Of a stretch of DNA of 64,000 bases, positions 44,072 through 52,622 are shown piece by piece (position 1 is the stretch's first letter; the number at the start of each line of letters is the position of its first letter). A program made the translations under genes and the position numbers. The notes beneath the pieces are model-generated. The model saw only the letters and a program-made list of their open reading frames with translations. It was not told the DNA's origin and did no database searches. The DNA comes from Idiomarina sp. PL1-037 (GTDB lineage: Bacteria > Pseudomonadota > Gammaproteobacteria > Enterobacterales > Alteromonadaceae): positions 62,001 to 126,000 of the forward strand of contig NZ_CP139873.1 of assembly GCF_034422975.1 (NCBI RefSeq), given 5' to 3'.

Positions 44072-45156
44072 AAATCCTGATCCTTGGCAACGGCCAGTTA
44101 GGACAAATGCTAGGTAAAGCGGTTATCCAGCAGGGGCATGAATGTGTTTTATACAGCGACAGACAAGATCAAGTCATGGCTTTGGGCAGCCAGCAGGCGT
44201 TATCGATGACGTTAGCGGAAGCGAATGAATGGGCTGACGTCACTACCTGGGAGCACGAGCATTTAGGTGAAGAGCTGGTGGCTAAAGCTGCCGACAAGTT
44301 TCTGTTGCAACCTGAGCGCTTTAATCAGCTGGTTGACCGGCGTTCTCAAAAAGCCCTGTGCGATGAGCTGGATATACCGACATCGGCCTGGGAGGCATAC
44401 GAAAACGTTGCCGAGTTAAGCGCAATTTTAAACACTTGTGACCATGCCGTTGTGATTAAATCTGCCAAAGGTGGGTACGACGGCAAAGGCCAGTGGCGCT
44501 GGCGTCCGGGTGACGACATTGCTGCGGTTGCAGAAGATGCCGGACAACGCCCAGGTATTGTCGAAGATATGATCGACTTTACTGATGAGGTGTCGGTTGT
44601 CGGTGCGCGTTCACATAAAGGTGAACAGCGTTGTTTCCCGCTGACGTTGAACGTACATACTCAGGGCATTTTGTCGTATAGCCTGGCGGGTGCAGGGCAT
44701 TTTTCAAAAGAACTGGAAACCTTAGCCAAAGAACATCATCAGAAACTGACCAATGCGCTGGACTACGTCGGTGTATTAGCCATTGAGTTCTTTGTAGTCG
44801 GTGAAGGTGACAACCAACACTTGCTGGTTAACGAAGTGGCGCCGCGGGTTCATAATTCCGGTCACTGGACCATGAGCGGTGCCAACTGCGATCAGTTTAA
44901 TTTGCATATACGTGCTATTACCGGCTTGCCATTGCCTGACTTACTGATAGCCCCAACGTTAATGGTTAATGTCATTGGTGTTGCCGGTATTCCGGAAGCC
45001 TTGTGGGAAGCCGCCGCTGCCGAGTGTCACTGGTACGGAAAAGAAGCACGTCCTGGCCGTAAGGTGGGTCACGTTAATATCATGATCGACTCGTTTGAGC
45101 GCGGCGAGAACCTGGCCAGCAGTTGGGCTGAAAAGCTGCAACTGCTGGCTGGCTAA
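44068..45156 (+). CDS. purK: N5-carboxyaminoimidazole ribonucleotide synthase
   Basis: A 362-residue ATP-grasp enzyme that makes N5-CAIR from AIR, ATP and bicarbonate. It begins KILILGNGQLGQMLGKA, has the ATP-grasp elements VIKSAKGGYDGKGQ and NEVAPRVHNSGHWT, and ends at about the usual length (355). It is the partner of PurE for the preceding step and is translationally coupled to it. Confidence 0.97.
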   Translation: MKILILGNGQLGQMLGKAVIQQGHECVLYSDRQDQVMALGSQQALSMTLAEANEWADVTTWEHEHLGEELVAKAADKFLLQPERFNQLVDRRSQKALCDELDIPTSAWEAYENVAELSAILNTCDHAVVIKSAKGGYDGKGQWRWRPGDDIAAVAEDAGQRPGIVEDMIDFTDEVSVVGARSHKGEQRCFPLTLNVHTQGILSYSLAGAGHFSKELETLAKEHHQKLTNALDYVGVLAIEFFVVGEGDNQHLLVNEVAPRVHNSGHWTMSGANCDQFNLHIRAITGLPLPDLLIAPTLMVNVIGVAGIPEALWEAAAAECHWYGKEARPGRKVGHVNIMIDSFERGENLASSWAEKLQLLAG

Positions 45157-45181
45157 ACTTTTTAGAGCTGTAACGTTTCTG

Positions 45182-45209
45182 TGAATGAGCGGCTAAAACC
45201 GCTCATTCA
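45182..45209. terminator. Perfect hairpin at purK / esterase junction
   Basis: TGAATGAGCGG-CTAAAA-CCGCTCATTCA, an 11-bp perfect stem, overlaps the 3' end of the convergent esterase gene (its last codons and stop). Neither strand has a T run directly after it, so it may act as a stability hairpin or a weak shared terminator. Confidence 0.45.
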
Positions 45210-45843
45210 GCCATTTCTGCATATCCTGAACCTGCTCCATACACAGTGAATGTGGCATGGGGTAAGTCTGATACGTTACTGAAAAACCTTTTTCTTTTAA
45301 TACCGCACAGGCTTTTTGACCCAGAACTTCCGGCACTACCGGATCCTGCGTACCGTGCTGAACCAAAATCGGCAGTTGCGCATTGGCTTCATTTACCTCA
45401 ATGTCACCGGCGGTAGCAAAGTAAGTGGAATGTGCCATTAAACCGGCCAGTGGTTTAGGGTAGGTTAACGCCGCTTCATAGCCGACCGCGCCGCCCTGTG
45501 AAAATCCGGCAATAATAATGCGCTTGCTGTCTATGCCCTGAGCAACTTGTTCGTCGATCATGGCGTGCACTTTGGCTGCAGACTCACGCAGCTGCTGGCT
45601 GTCAATTTGGCGGTCAATGCTCATGTCGGTAATGTCGTACCAGGCTGGCATGACCATGCCCTGGTTTATGGTGACCGGCATTTGCGGGGCATGCGGAAAT
45701 AAAAAGCGAACCTGAGCATTATTAATTTTTATGTGCTCTGTCATGGGTACAAAGTCGTTACCCGACGCACCTAAACCGTGAAGCCAAATAATGACTGCAT
45801 CGGCGTTACCCGCCGGCTCATGTTTAATAACTTCCAGAGACAT
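45193..45843 (-). CDS. Phospholipase/carboxylesterase-family alpha/beta hydrolase
   Basis: A 216-residue esterase of the Abhydrolase_2 family (YpfH/EstB type). The oxyanion-hole segment is IIWLHGLGASGNDF, the nucleophile elbow is AGFSQGGAVG, the acid lies in HGTQDPVVP and the His in PMPHSLC. There is no signal peptide, so it is cytoplasmic. Substrates are probably short-chain esters, by family. It is the last gene of a minus-strand operon with the prephenate dehydratase and S9 peptidase genes, its start overlapping the dehydratase stop by one base. Confidence 0.9.
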   Translation of the reverse strand: MSLEVIKHEPAGNADAVIIWLHGLGASGNDFVPMTEHIKINNAQVRFLFPHAPQMPVTINQGMVMPAWYDITDMSIDRQIDSQQLRESAAKVHAMIDEQVAQGIDSKRIIIAGFSQGGAVGYEAALTYPKPLAGLMAHSTYFATAGDIEVNEANAQLPILVQHGTQDPVVPEVLGQKACAVLKEKGFSVTYQTYPMPHSLCMEQVQDMQKWLNERF

Positions 45844-46664
45844 TACTGATTCCCTATAGCTGCGGCCGGGTACGAACCCAGCCAGTGAATGTTGTTCATT
45901 TTAGCCAACTCCTGCAAAGCGGCTGCTACACCTGGTTCGCTGAGGTGCCCGTCAAAATCAATAAAGAAATGATAGTCACCAAACTGACTGCCCGCCGGTC
46001 TTGAAACAATGGAGGTTAAGTTAATTTGCTGTTTTGCAAAAACCTGTAAGCTGTCGACCAATAAGCCAGGGTGATCGTTGTCATCAATGAGCAGCAAACT
46101 GCTTTTCCAATGCGTACTTTTATCAAATTCCGGCGTTTCAGATGTTGCGGATAATACCACGAAGCGCGTTTCGTTACGTGGGTTGTCAGCAATGTTGCTG
46201 TTCAGAATCTGTAATGAAGCGGGGCAGTTTACGTGCTTGGGAACCACCGCCGCAGATGGCTTTTCAGTGGCCAGCAAAGCATCCAGCGACAATGCATTAC
46301 TTGCGGTATGGATAACCGGAAGCCCCAATCCATTCAGGTATTGATTGCATTGACCGGCGGCGACGAACTGTGCCCATATTTGCTGCGGCTGAGCATTATT
46401 GGCCAGGCACTGAAAACCAACCGGAATGCGAATTTCCGCCTGAATATGTAACGGACGCTGAACCAGGTAGTCCACCACCGGAGAGACAAAGCCCTCGGTT
46501 AAGTTTTCGATAGGCACAACCGCAGCGTCGCAGTCATTACCAATTGCGTTCAGACAACTTACCAGGCTGTCCAGTAACTGAATTTGGTGTCGCTTTTCGG
46601 GTTGATAAAGCCCTGCCGCAACCTCTGAAAAGGTGCCGGCAGGGCCCAGTGTCGCTATTCTCAT
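45843..46664 (-). CDS. pheA: Prephenate dehydratase (monofunctional)
   Basis: A 273-residue enzyme converting prephenate to phenylpyruvate for phenylalanine synthesis. It begins RIATLGPAGTFSEVAA, has the catalytic NETRFVVLS (the T-R-F motif) and an ACT regulatory domain at about 185-270 with TSIVSRPAGSQFGDYHFFID, so feedback by phenylalanine is likely. It lacks the N-terminal chorismate mutase domain of E. coli PheA. It overlaps the upstream S9 peptidase gene by four bases. Confidence 0.92.
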   Translation of the reverse strand: MRIATLGPAGTFSEVAAGLYQPEKRHQIQLLDSLVSCLNAIGNDCDAAVVPIENLTEGFVSPVVDYLVQRPLHIQAEIRIPVGFQCLANNAQPQQIWAQFVAAGQCNQYLNGLGLPVIHTASNALSLDALLATEKPSAAVVPKHVNCPASLQILNSNIADNPRNETRFVVLSATSETPEFDKSTHWKSSLLLIDDNDHPGLLVDSLQVFAKQQINLTSIVSRPAGSQFGDYHFFIDFDGHLSEPGVAAALQELAKMNNIHWLGSYPAAAIGNQ

Positions 46665-48700
46665 TTCTTATACTGCTCAAACCAGGCCAGTGCATGCTCA
46701 ATTTTGGCTATCATATTAGAAGGGCGCGCCGTAACACCGTGAAAAGCACTTGGTACGCGCACCATTGCGGTATCGACTTTTTGCAGCTTTAACGCCTGGT
46801 AAAACTGCTCGGTTTCCGATATCGGCGTACGGCGGTCATTCTCTCCTGTAAACAGCAGTACAGGTGTTTCAACGTCACCCACCATAGACAGTGGGGAGCG
46901 TTGCCAGTAATGCTCCAGTTCTTCCCATGGCATACCCGGGAACTGGTTGGTAATTTGACCAATTGAGCTGTCAGCCGTCAGCACTTTACTCACCCAGTTA
47001 ATCACAGGGTTAGTGGCCGCCGCCGCGTTGAAACGATTGGTTAGTCCTACCGCATAGGCTGTAGCTATACCGCCTGCAGAACCGCCGGCAATGAAGAGGT
47101 TGTTGGAGTCAGCAATACCCTTATCAATGAGCAAGTCGATGCCAGTCATGTGGTCAGCAAAGTCATAGGGTGACGAATAGTTGCCGTCCAAAAGCATGGC
47201 AAAGTCTTTACCGTAAGAGGTGCTGCCGCGATGGTTTACATAAAGCACCACATAGCCTTCGGCAGCGTAACGCTGGTGTTCGGCGGCAAAATGCGGACCG
47301 TAAGACAGGTGAGGGCCACCGTGTATTTCCAGTAGCAGTGGATACTCTTTGCTTTCATCGTAATTTGGCGGGGTAATATACCAGCCATGAATTTCCTGAG
47401 CGTCGTAGCGTGACTCATAGCGAATTTCGTGAACCTTACCCAGTTCACGGTGGCCAAGCAGGTCTTCATTTAGCTGAGTAAACTGAACCGCTTCACCGCC
47501 TTTAGGCTGATAACCGACATCTGCCGGACGGTATTCAGAGCCTTTGGTGTAGGCAATAGCGCCAGTTTGTGAGGCAGTAAATGAGCCCATGGTATAAGGA
47601 CGGCTGACATAAACGCCGGAAACATCGTCCACCCGATTTGTCAGCTCATTGCTCAAGGTGACATCAGCAACCACGGTTTTCCCCTGGTCGGCGTAAGAAA
47701 CCGCCAGTGAGTCATTGCCAGTCCACTGTGGCGAGCTGAAAGAACGGTCGAAGTCAGCCTGGAGTTCAGTCTCTGAGCTTTCGCTCCAGTCCATGATCCA
47801 TAGTTGTGACTTATGGTAAGGCACCGGCTCGTTCGAGCTGTGTAAGTAAGCCAGATGCTCGCCGTCAGGAGAAAATTGCGGCGATGACTCGCGACCGGGT
47901 TTGTCGGTCACCTGGGTTACTTCTTTTGAATCTAAGCTAACGCTATACAAGTCACTTTCATTGACCTGATAGGCCCAGTCTTCAGCGCGGTTGCCAGAAA
48001 AAACAATATGTTTGTTATCGGCCGTCCAGGCTAAAGGACCACCGTGCCGATAAGGTCCGTCGGTTAGCTGACGAGCGCTGCCACCCTCTGCAGGTACCAC
48101 AAAAATTTGAGTGTGCGCCGGCTCTAATACGCCACGACCATCACGCTGATAATAGGCTTCCTGAACAATAATGGGAGAGTCAGACCAGTTAGCGCCCTCA
48201 GGTTTGGTTGGCTTTTTCACACTTTTAGCAAAAGGCGTAGCTTCGGCTTTAACCGACAGAGTAAAAGCCAGTTGGGTGTCGTCGTTAGACCAGCTAATAC
48301 TGCCCGGGCTTTCGCTTACGTGAGTGACTTTGGCGGTGCGTTGTTCTTTAATCCAGTGCACATGAATCTGGTTCTTTTCAGAACGGTTAGAGGCAAAGGC
48401 AAGGCGAGTACCGTCATTCGACCAGGCGAGGCTGCCGTAGTTAAACTTATCGTCAAAAATTGGTAAATGTTGACCGGTTTCGGTATCAATTAGCCATAAT
48501 GAGCGCCGGGTATTGTCTTTCATGTCGTCAAAACTGTTGCGGATGTACGCAATGTATTTGCCGTCGGGTGAAATACTGACCTGGTTGGCGTACTCAAGCT
48601 GGAAAATGTCGTCCGCCTGAAAGGTTTCTTGTGATAAGGCTGGAACGGAAGTAAAAAGTAACGCTAAGCTACCGACAATGACAGATTGCTTTAACCACAT
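46661..48700 (-). CDS. Secreted S9-family prolyl oligopeptidase-like peptidase
   Basis: A 679-residue peptidase with a signal peptide (about 1-23, ending PALSQ). A WD40-like beta-propeller follows (about 30-400), with repeated ISPDGKYIAYI and SPQFSPDGEHLAYL segments, then an alpha/beta hydrolase domain with the nucleophile in GGSAGGIATAY, the acid in TGENDRRTP and the His in SAFHGV. This is the dipeptidyl or acylaminoacyl peptidase type. The export signal suggests peptide use in the periplasm. First gene of an operon with pheA and an esterase. Confidence 0.92.
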   Translation of the reverse strand: MWLKQSVIVGSLALLFTSVPALSQETFQADDIFQLEYANQVSISPDGKYIAYIRNSFDDMKDNTRRSLWLIDTETGQHLPIFDDKFNYGSLAWSNDGTRLAFASNRSEKNQIHVHWIKEQRTAKVTHVSESPGSISWSNDDTQLAFTLSVKAEATPFAKSVKKPTKPEGANWSDSPIIVQEAYYQRDGRGVLEPAHTQIFVVPAEGGSARQLTDGPYRHGGPLAWTADNKHIVFSGNRAEDWAYQVNESDLYSVSLDSKEVTQVTDKPGRESSPQFSPDGEHLAYLHSSNEPVPYHKSQLWIMDWSESSETELQADFDRSFSSPQWTGNDSLAVSYADQGKTVVADVTLSNELTNRVDDVSGVYVSRPYTMGSFTASQTGAIAYTKGSEYRPADVGYQPKGGEAVQFTQLNEDLLGHRELGKVHEIRYESRYDAQEIHGWYITPPNYDESKEYPLLLEIHGGPHLSYGPHFAAEHQRYAAEGYVVLYVNHRGSTSYGKDFAMLLDGNYSSPYDFADHMTGIDLLIDKGIADSNNLFIAGGSAGGIATAYAVGLTNRFNAAAATNPVINWVSKVLTADSSIGQITNQFPGMPWEELEHYWQRSPLSMVGDVETPVLLFTGENDRRTPISETEQFYQALKLQKVDTAMVRVPSAFHGVTARPSNMIAKIEHALAWFEQYKK

Positions 48701-48838
48701 TGTTATTCTCCTTTTGGTTATAGCTTTACGTTACTCAAGCTTGTGGAGCGATGCAAAGAGTTCCGTTCAAGTTGTTGGAAAATACGGTAAACTGAAGGCC
48801 TTTTCGAAAAGCCGGACGAAAATTAAAAAGGAACCCCC

Positions 48839-49930
48839 ATGCACTACCGCCAAACTCGCGCTGAAATTTCTTCCTCCGCTATACAGCACAACGCGAAGTG
48901 GGTACGCCGTAAAATGGCAGGTGGAAAACTTCTGGGCGTAGTGAAAGCTGACGGTTACGGACACGGCGTAGCTCCCGCGGTTAAAGCCTTGGCAGAGCTG
49001 GTTGATGGCATGGCTGCGGGTTTTATGGAAGAAGCGTTAGCGGTTCGTGAAACCGGTTACAAAGGGCCCTTGGTAATACTAGAAGGGTGCTTCTCAGCGG
49101 CTGAACTGGCACTGTGTTGTGAACATCAGTTGAGTCCGGTGGTGCATTGTGAACAGCAACTTGAGTACATTGAGCAGGCAAAGTTGACTAGCCCTTTGTG
49201 GGTCTGGTTAAAAGTGGACACCGGTATGCATCGGCTAGGCTGGTCTGAAGAGCAGGCACCGCAAGCATTAAAGCGCCTGCGAGCCAGCAAGAATGTCGCC
49301 GGTGTAACCTTAATGTCGCACTTAGCCAACGCCGATGCAGAGCATCGTTTAAACACCCATCAAAAACAGCAACTCTGTCAGTTGTCGGAAACCCTTAACG
49401 ACTATCAGGCGCGGAGCTTTCACAACTCAGCCGGACTTTTAAACCCGGATACTCAGTGGTCACTTCAGCACAATGACTGGGCCAGAGCCGGTTTACTGCT
49501 TTATGGTGTGAATCCGTCTACGGTGACTGAAGTGCAGGCAGAACTGAAGCCTGCAATGCGCTTAGTTGCTCCGGTTATTGCATTGCACCAGTTGGAAAAA
49601 GGCGAGTCGGTAGGTTACGGCAGTGGCTGGAGTGCCGAGAAACCCAGTGTTATAGCGACGGTGGCTATGGGCTACGCTGACGGTTACCCGAGGCAGGCGA
49701 AGAATGGCACACCGGCAATGGTTCGCGGAAAACGTGTGGGTTTGGCCGGACGAGTCTCTATGGACATGCTGACGATTGATGTTACCGGTATTGAAAATCT
49801 GCAGTTAGGTGATGACGTCGAGCTTTGGGGACCTAATATTGACGTGCGAGAAGTCGCCGCCTGTGCTGATACTATTTCCTGGCACTTGCTGACCGGCGTT
49901 AGCGGCCGGGTTCCCAGAGTACTTGTATAG
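48839..49930 (+). CDS. alr: Alanine racemase
   Basis: A 363-residue PLP enzyme that makes D-alanine for peptidoglycan. The PLP lysine is K36 in LLGVVKADGYGHG, and the opposing tyrosine lies in ESVGYGSGW. Other matching segments are VDTGMHRLGW, RAGLLLYGV and AGRVSMDML. Length equals E. coli Alr (359). It diverges from the S9 peptidase gene and stands alone upstream of the cytochrome bd operon. Confidence 0.96.
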   Translation: MHYRQTRAEISSSAIQHNAKWVRRKMAGGKLLGVVKADGYGHGVAPAVKALAELVDGMAAGFMEEALAVRETGYKGPLVILEGCFSAAELALCCEHQLSPVVHCEQQLEYIEQAKLTSPLWVWLKVDTGMHRLGWSEEQAPQALKRLRASKNVAGVTLMSHLANADAEHRLNTHQKQQLCQLSETLNDYQARSFHNSAGLLNPDTQWSLQHNDWARAGLLLYGVNPSTVTEVQAELKPAMRLVAPVIALHQLEKGESVGYGSGWSAEKPSVIATVAMGYADGYPRQAKNGTPAMVRGKRVGLAGRVSMDMLTIDVTGIENLQLGDDVELWGPNIDVREVAACADTISWHLLTGVSGRVPRVLV

Positions 49931-49945
49931 GCTTTTCGTTTATGA

Positions 49946-49971
49946 GCCATACAAAAAGTATGGCATTTATT
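49946..49971 (+). terminator. Weak terminator-like hairpin after alr
   Basis: GCCATAC-AAAAA-GTATGGC, a perfect 7-bp stem, starts 16 bases after the alr stop and is followed by ATTTATTAG, an interrupted T tract. Confidence 0.5.
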
Positions 49972-50004
49972 AGTATTTATCCTACAAGCTTTACATCGAC
50001 ACCC

Positions 50005-50018
50005 CTGATCTTTGTCAA
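50005..50018 (+). promoter_or_regulatory. FNR/CRP-like half-site pair upstream of cydA
   Basis: CTGAT-CTTT-GTCAA matches eight of ten conserved positions of the FNR consensus TTGAT-N4-ATCAA. It lies about 45 bases before the cydA start. Oxygen control of a bd-type oxidase by FNR or ArcA is common, which makes the site plausible, but it is not proven by sequence alone. Confidence 0.35.
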
Positions 50019-50061
50019 CAAAAGCGTATACTTGAGACAAACCTTAATTAGGGTGCTTGCT

Positions 50062-51450
50062 ATGTTCGAAAGTTTCGACGCACTGTTTTTAGCGCGCTTT
50101 CAGTTCGCGTTCACCATCGCGTTTCACATTATTTTTCCTGCTTTTACCATCGGGGTTGCCAGTTACCTGGCGGTTTTGGAGGGGTTGTACTTAAAAAACC
50201 GCAACCCGGTGTACCAGCAATTGTTCCGTTACTGGGTGAAGATCTTCGCTGTGGCCTTTGGTATGGGCGTGGTCTCCGGTATTGTGATGAGCTACCAGTT
50301 CGGCACCAACTGGTCGGTATTTTCCGATAAAGCCGGTCCGGTTATCGGCCCGCTAATGGGTTACGAAGTACTGACGGCGTTCTTTCTTGAAGCCGGCTTC
50401 CTTGGCGTCATGCTGTTTGGCATGAATAAGGTCGGCGAGAAGCTGCACTTTTTTGCCACCCTGATGGTGGCGGTGGGCACGGCTATTTCAGCCTTCTGGA
50501 TTTTATCGGTAAACAGCTGGATGCAGACGCCCGCAGGTTACGCCATGAATGACGTGGGGCAGTTCGTGGTTACCGACTGGTTTGAAGTGGTGTTTAACCC
50601 GTCCTTTCCTTATCGGCTGGCGCACATGCTGCTGGCAGCTTATTTAACCGTGGCCTTTGTGGTCGGTGCGGTGGGTGCCTGGCATTTGCTGAAAGACAAA
50701 ACCAACGCCGCAGCCCGTAAAATGTTCTCCATGGCCATGTGGATGGCACTCATTGTGGCACCGCTGCAGGTTCTTGTCGGAGACTTCCACGGACTGAATA
50801 CGCAGGAGCATCAACCGGCGAAAGTCGCGGCAATGGAAGGGCACTTCCATAACGAAGCCCGGGCACCGCTGTATTTATTCGGGATGCCGAATCAGGAAAC
50901 TGCGGAAGTGGACTACGCTCTGAAAGTTCCCGGGCTTGCCAGCATCATTCTTAAGCACGACATAGACGCAGAAGTGACCGGTCTTGACCAGTTCCCGCGG
51001 GAAGACTGGCCGCCGGTGGCAACCGTATTCTGGGCTTTCCGGATAATGGTCGGTATCGGATTGCTGATGGTGCTTGCCGGACTCTGGTCGGGCTTCCAGC
51101 GCCTGCGCGGCAAACTGTACGACAATAAAACCTTGCTGCGTTTTAGCCTATTTATGGGACCCATGGGCTTTGTGGCGGTCATTGCCGGCTGGATAGTCAC
51201 CGAAGTGGGGCGTCAGCCCTGGGTGGTCTATGGCCTGTTGCGCACCGCCGATGCGGCATCGCCCATTGATAAGGCCGGTGTGGCGGGCAGCCTGATAGCC
51301 TTTATTGTGGTGTACTTCCTCATTTTTGGTGCGGGCACCTTCTACATTCTGCGCAAAATGGCGGGGAACCCGGAGCAGGTTACTATTCCCGACTACGCGA
51401 AGCATAAGCCCACTATGGCCGCTGAGCGCATCTACGATGAGGAGGTGTAA
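50062..51450 (+). CDS. cydA: Cytochrome bd-type quinol oxidase subunit I (short-Q-loop, CioA-like)
   Basis: A 462-residue membrane protein that oxidises quinol and reduces oxygen to water without proton pumping. The heme-ligand His is near residue 22 (FQFAFTIAFHIIFP), a second His is in YRLAHMLLAAYL, and the quinol-site GRQPW motif is in TEVGRQPWVVYG. It is about 60 residues shorter than E. coli CydA, in the Q-loop, as in CioA-type cyanide-insensitive oxidases. The open frame extends 40 codons upstream of the chosen ATG at 50062, but that stretch is not membrane-like and lies over the promoter region. Confidence 0.95.
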   Translation: MFESFDALFLARFQFAFTIAFHIIFPAFTIGVASYLAVLEGLYLKNRNPVYQQLFRYWVKIFAVAFGMGVVSGIVMSYQFGTNWSVFSDKAGPVIGPLMGYEVLTAFFLEAGFLGVMLFGMNKVGEKLHFFATLMVAVGTAISAFWILSVNSWMQTPAGYAMNDVGQFVVTDWFEVVFNPSFPYRLAHMLLAAYLTVAFVVGAVGAWHLLKDKTNAAARKMFSMAMWMALIVAPLQVLVGDFHGLNTQEHQPAKVAAMEGHFHNEARAPLYLFGMPNQETAEVDYALKVPGLASIILKHDIDAEVTGLDQFPREDWPPVATVFWAFRIMVGIGLLMVLAGLWSGFQRLRGKLYDNKTLLRFSLFMGPMGFVAVIAGWIVTEVGRQPWVVYGLLRTADAASPIDKAGVAGSLIAFIVVYFLIFGAGTFYILRKMAGNPEQVTIPDYAKHKPTMAAERIYDEEV

Positions 51451-51453
51451 GCT

Positions 51454-52455
51454 ATGGATTACGCACTGATTTGGGCCGTATTAATTTCGGTCGCCGTATT
51501 TGCTTACGTCGCACTCGATGGCTTTGACTTAGGGATAGCGCTGCTGTTTCCCTGGTTCAAAAAAGAAGAAGACCGTGACGTGATGATGAACACCGTGGCG
51601 CCGGTCTGGGACGGTAACGAAACCTGGCTGGTGCTGGGCGGTGGGGGCCTGCTGGCGGTGTTCCCGCTGGCTTACTCGGTGCTGATGCCGGCGCTTTATA
51701 TGCCGGTTATTGCCATGTTGCTGGGGCTTATTTTCCGCGGCGTGGCTTTTGAGTACCGCTTTAAAACCAAACGCGCCAAAGGTATCTGGGACTTATCCTT
51801 TATTACCGGCTCGCTGATAGCGGCCATGAGTCAGGGCATTATGCTGGGCGCTATGCTGCAGGGCATTCAGGTAACCGGACGGGAATACTCCGGCGGCTGG
51901 TTCGACTGGCTGACACCCTTTACTCTTTTCTGCGGTGTGGCGGTGGTTATCGGCTACATGATGCTGGGTGCGACCTGGCTGGTGATGAAAACCAGCGGCG
52001 ACCTGCAGCGTCAAAGCTACCGTGCCGGCTGGTACACCACGATATTGCTGGTGGCCTGTATTGCCTTTGTGAGCCTTTACTTACCTTATGTCGATGTGTT
52101 TATTGCCGAGCGCTGGTTCACTTACCCGGCCTCCGTTGGCCTGTGGGCTTTGCCAATATTGCTGGCGGTGATGACTATAGGCCTGCTGCGCTCGCTGCAT
52201 AGAAAACAGGAAGGACGCCCCTACCTTTGGGGTTTGGGCATGTTCCTGCTGGCTTACACCGGCTTCGCGGTCAGCATATTCCCGTATCTGGTACCCCGCA
52301 GCATTACCCTGTGGGAAGCCGCAGCACCGGACAACAGCCTGAAGTTCTTACTCGTGGGCGCTGTGTTCCTGTTGCCTATGATCTTCGCTTACACCGGTTA
52401 TACCTACTGGGTGTTCCGCGGCAAAGTTGACCCTGACAGCGGATACCACGACTGA
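51454..52455 (+). CDS. cydB: Cytochrome bd-type quinol oxidase subunit II (CioB-like)
   Basis: A 333-residue integral membrane subunit with about eight or nine membrane segments. It has the family signatures ALDGFDLGIALL near the N-terminus and VAPVWDGNETWLVLGGGGL. Its length matches CioB (about 335) rather than E. coli CydB (379). It follows cydA by three bases and overlaps the following small gene by one base (TGATG). Confidence 0.95.
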   Translation: MDYALIWAVLISVAVFAYVALDGFDLGIALLFPWFKKEEDRDVMMNTVAPVWDGNETWLVLGGGGLLAVFPLAYSVLMPALYMPVIAMLLGLIFRGVAFEYRFKTKRAKGIWDLSFITGSLIAAMSQGIMLGAMLQGIQVTGREYSGGWFDWLTPFTLFCGVAVVIGYMMLGATWLVMKTSGDLQRQSYRAGWYTTILLVACIAFVSLYLPYVDVFIAERWFTYPASVGLWALPILLAVMTIGLLRSLHRKQEGRPYLWGLGMFLLAYTGFAVSIFPYLVPRSITLWEAAAPDNSLKFLLVGAVFLLPMIFAYTGYTYWVFRGKVDPDSGYHD

Positions 52456-52559
52456 TGAAGCCTGTACTTAAAAAATGGCTGTGGTTTGTGGGGTTATGGT
52501 GCCTGGGCGTACTGGCGGTCACCTTAGTGGGGGGGCTCATTCGCTGGGCTTTACTGTAA
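52455..52559 (+). CDS. Small DUF2474-type subunit of the bd oxidase operon
   Basis: A 34-residue single-span membrane protein, MKPVLKKWLWFVGLW followed by a hydrophobic stretch and GGLIRWALL. A basic N-terminus, a Trp-rich start and a membrane segment at about 9-30 fit the DUF2474 family, which is found after cioAB in many proteobacteria and is thought to be a CydX-like accessory subunit. Its ATG overlaps the cydB TGA, so translation is coupled, and a terminator follows 17 bases after its stop. It is below the length cut-off of most gene callers. Confidence 0.88.
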   Translation: MKPVLKKWLWFVGLWCLGVLAVTLVGGLIRWALL

Positions 52560-52576
52560 GAGACGAGTCACTAGCG

Positions 52577-52603
52577 AAGGCACCCTCTGACGGGTGCCTT
52601 TTA
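52577..52603. terminator. Terminator after the cyd operon
   Basis: AAGGCACCC-TCTGAC-GGGTGCCTT followed by TTAATAA, a 9-bp stem. It separates the cyd operon from the convergent aminopeptidase gene. Confidence 0.85.
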
Positions 52604-52622
52604 ATAAGAGGACTGGTGTTGC

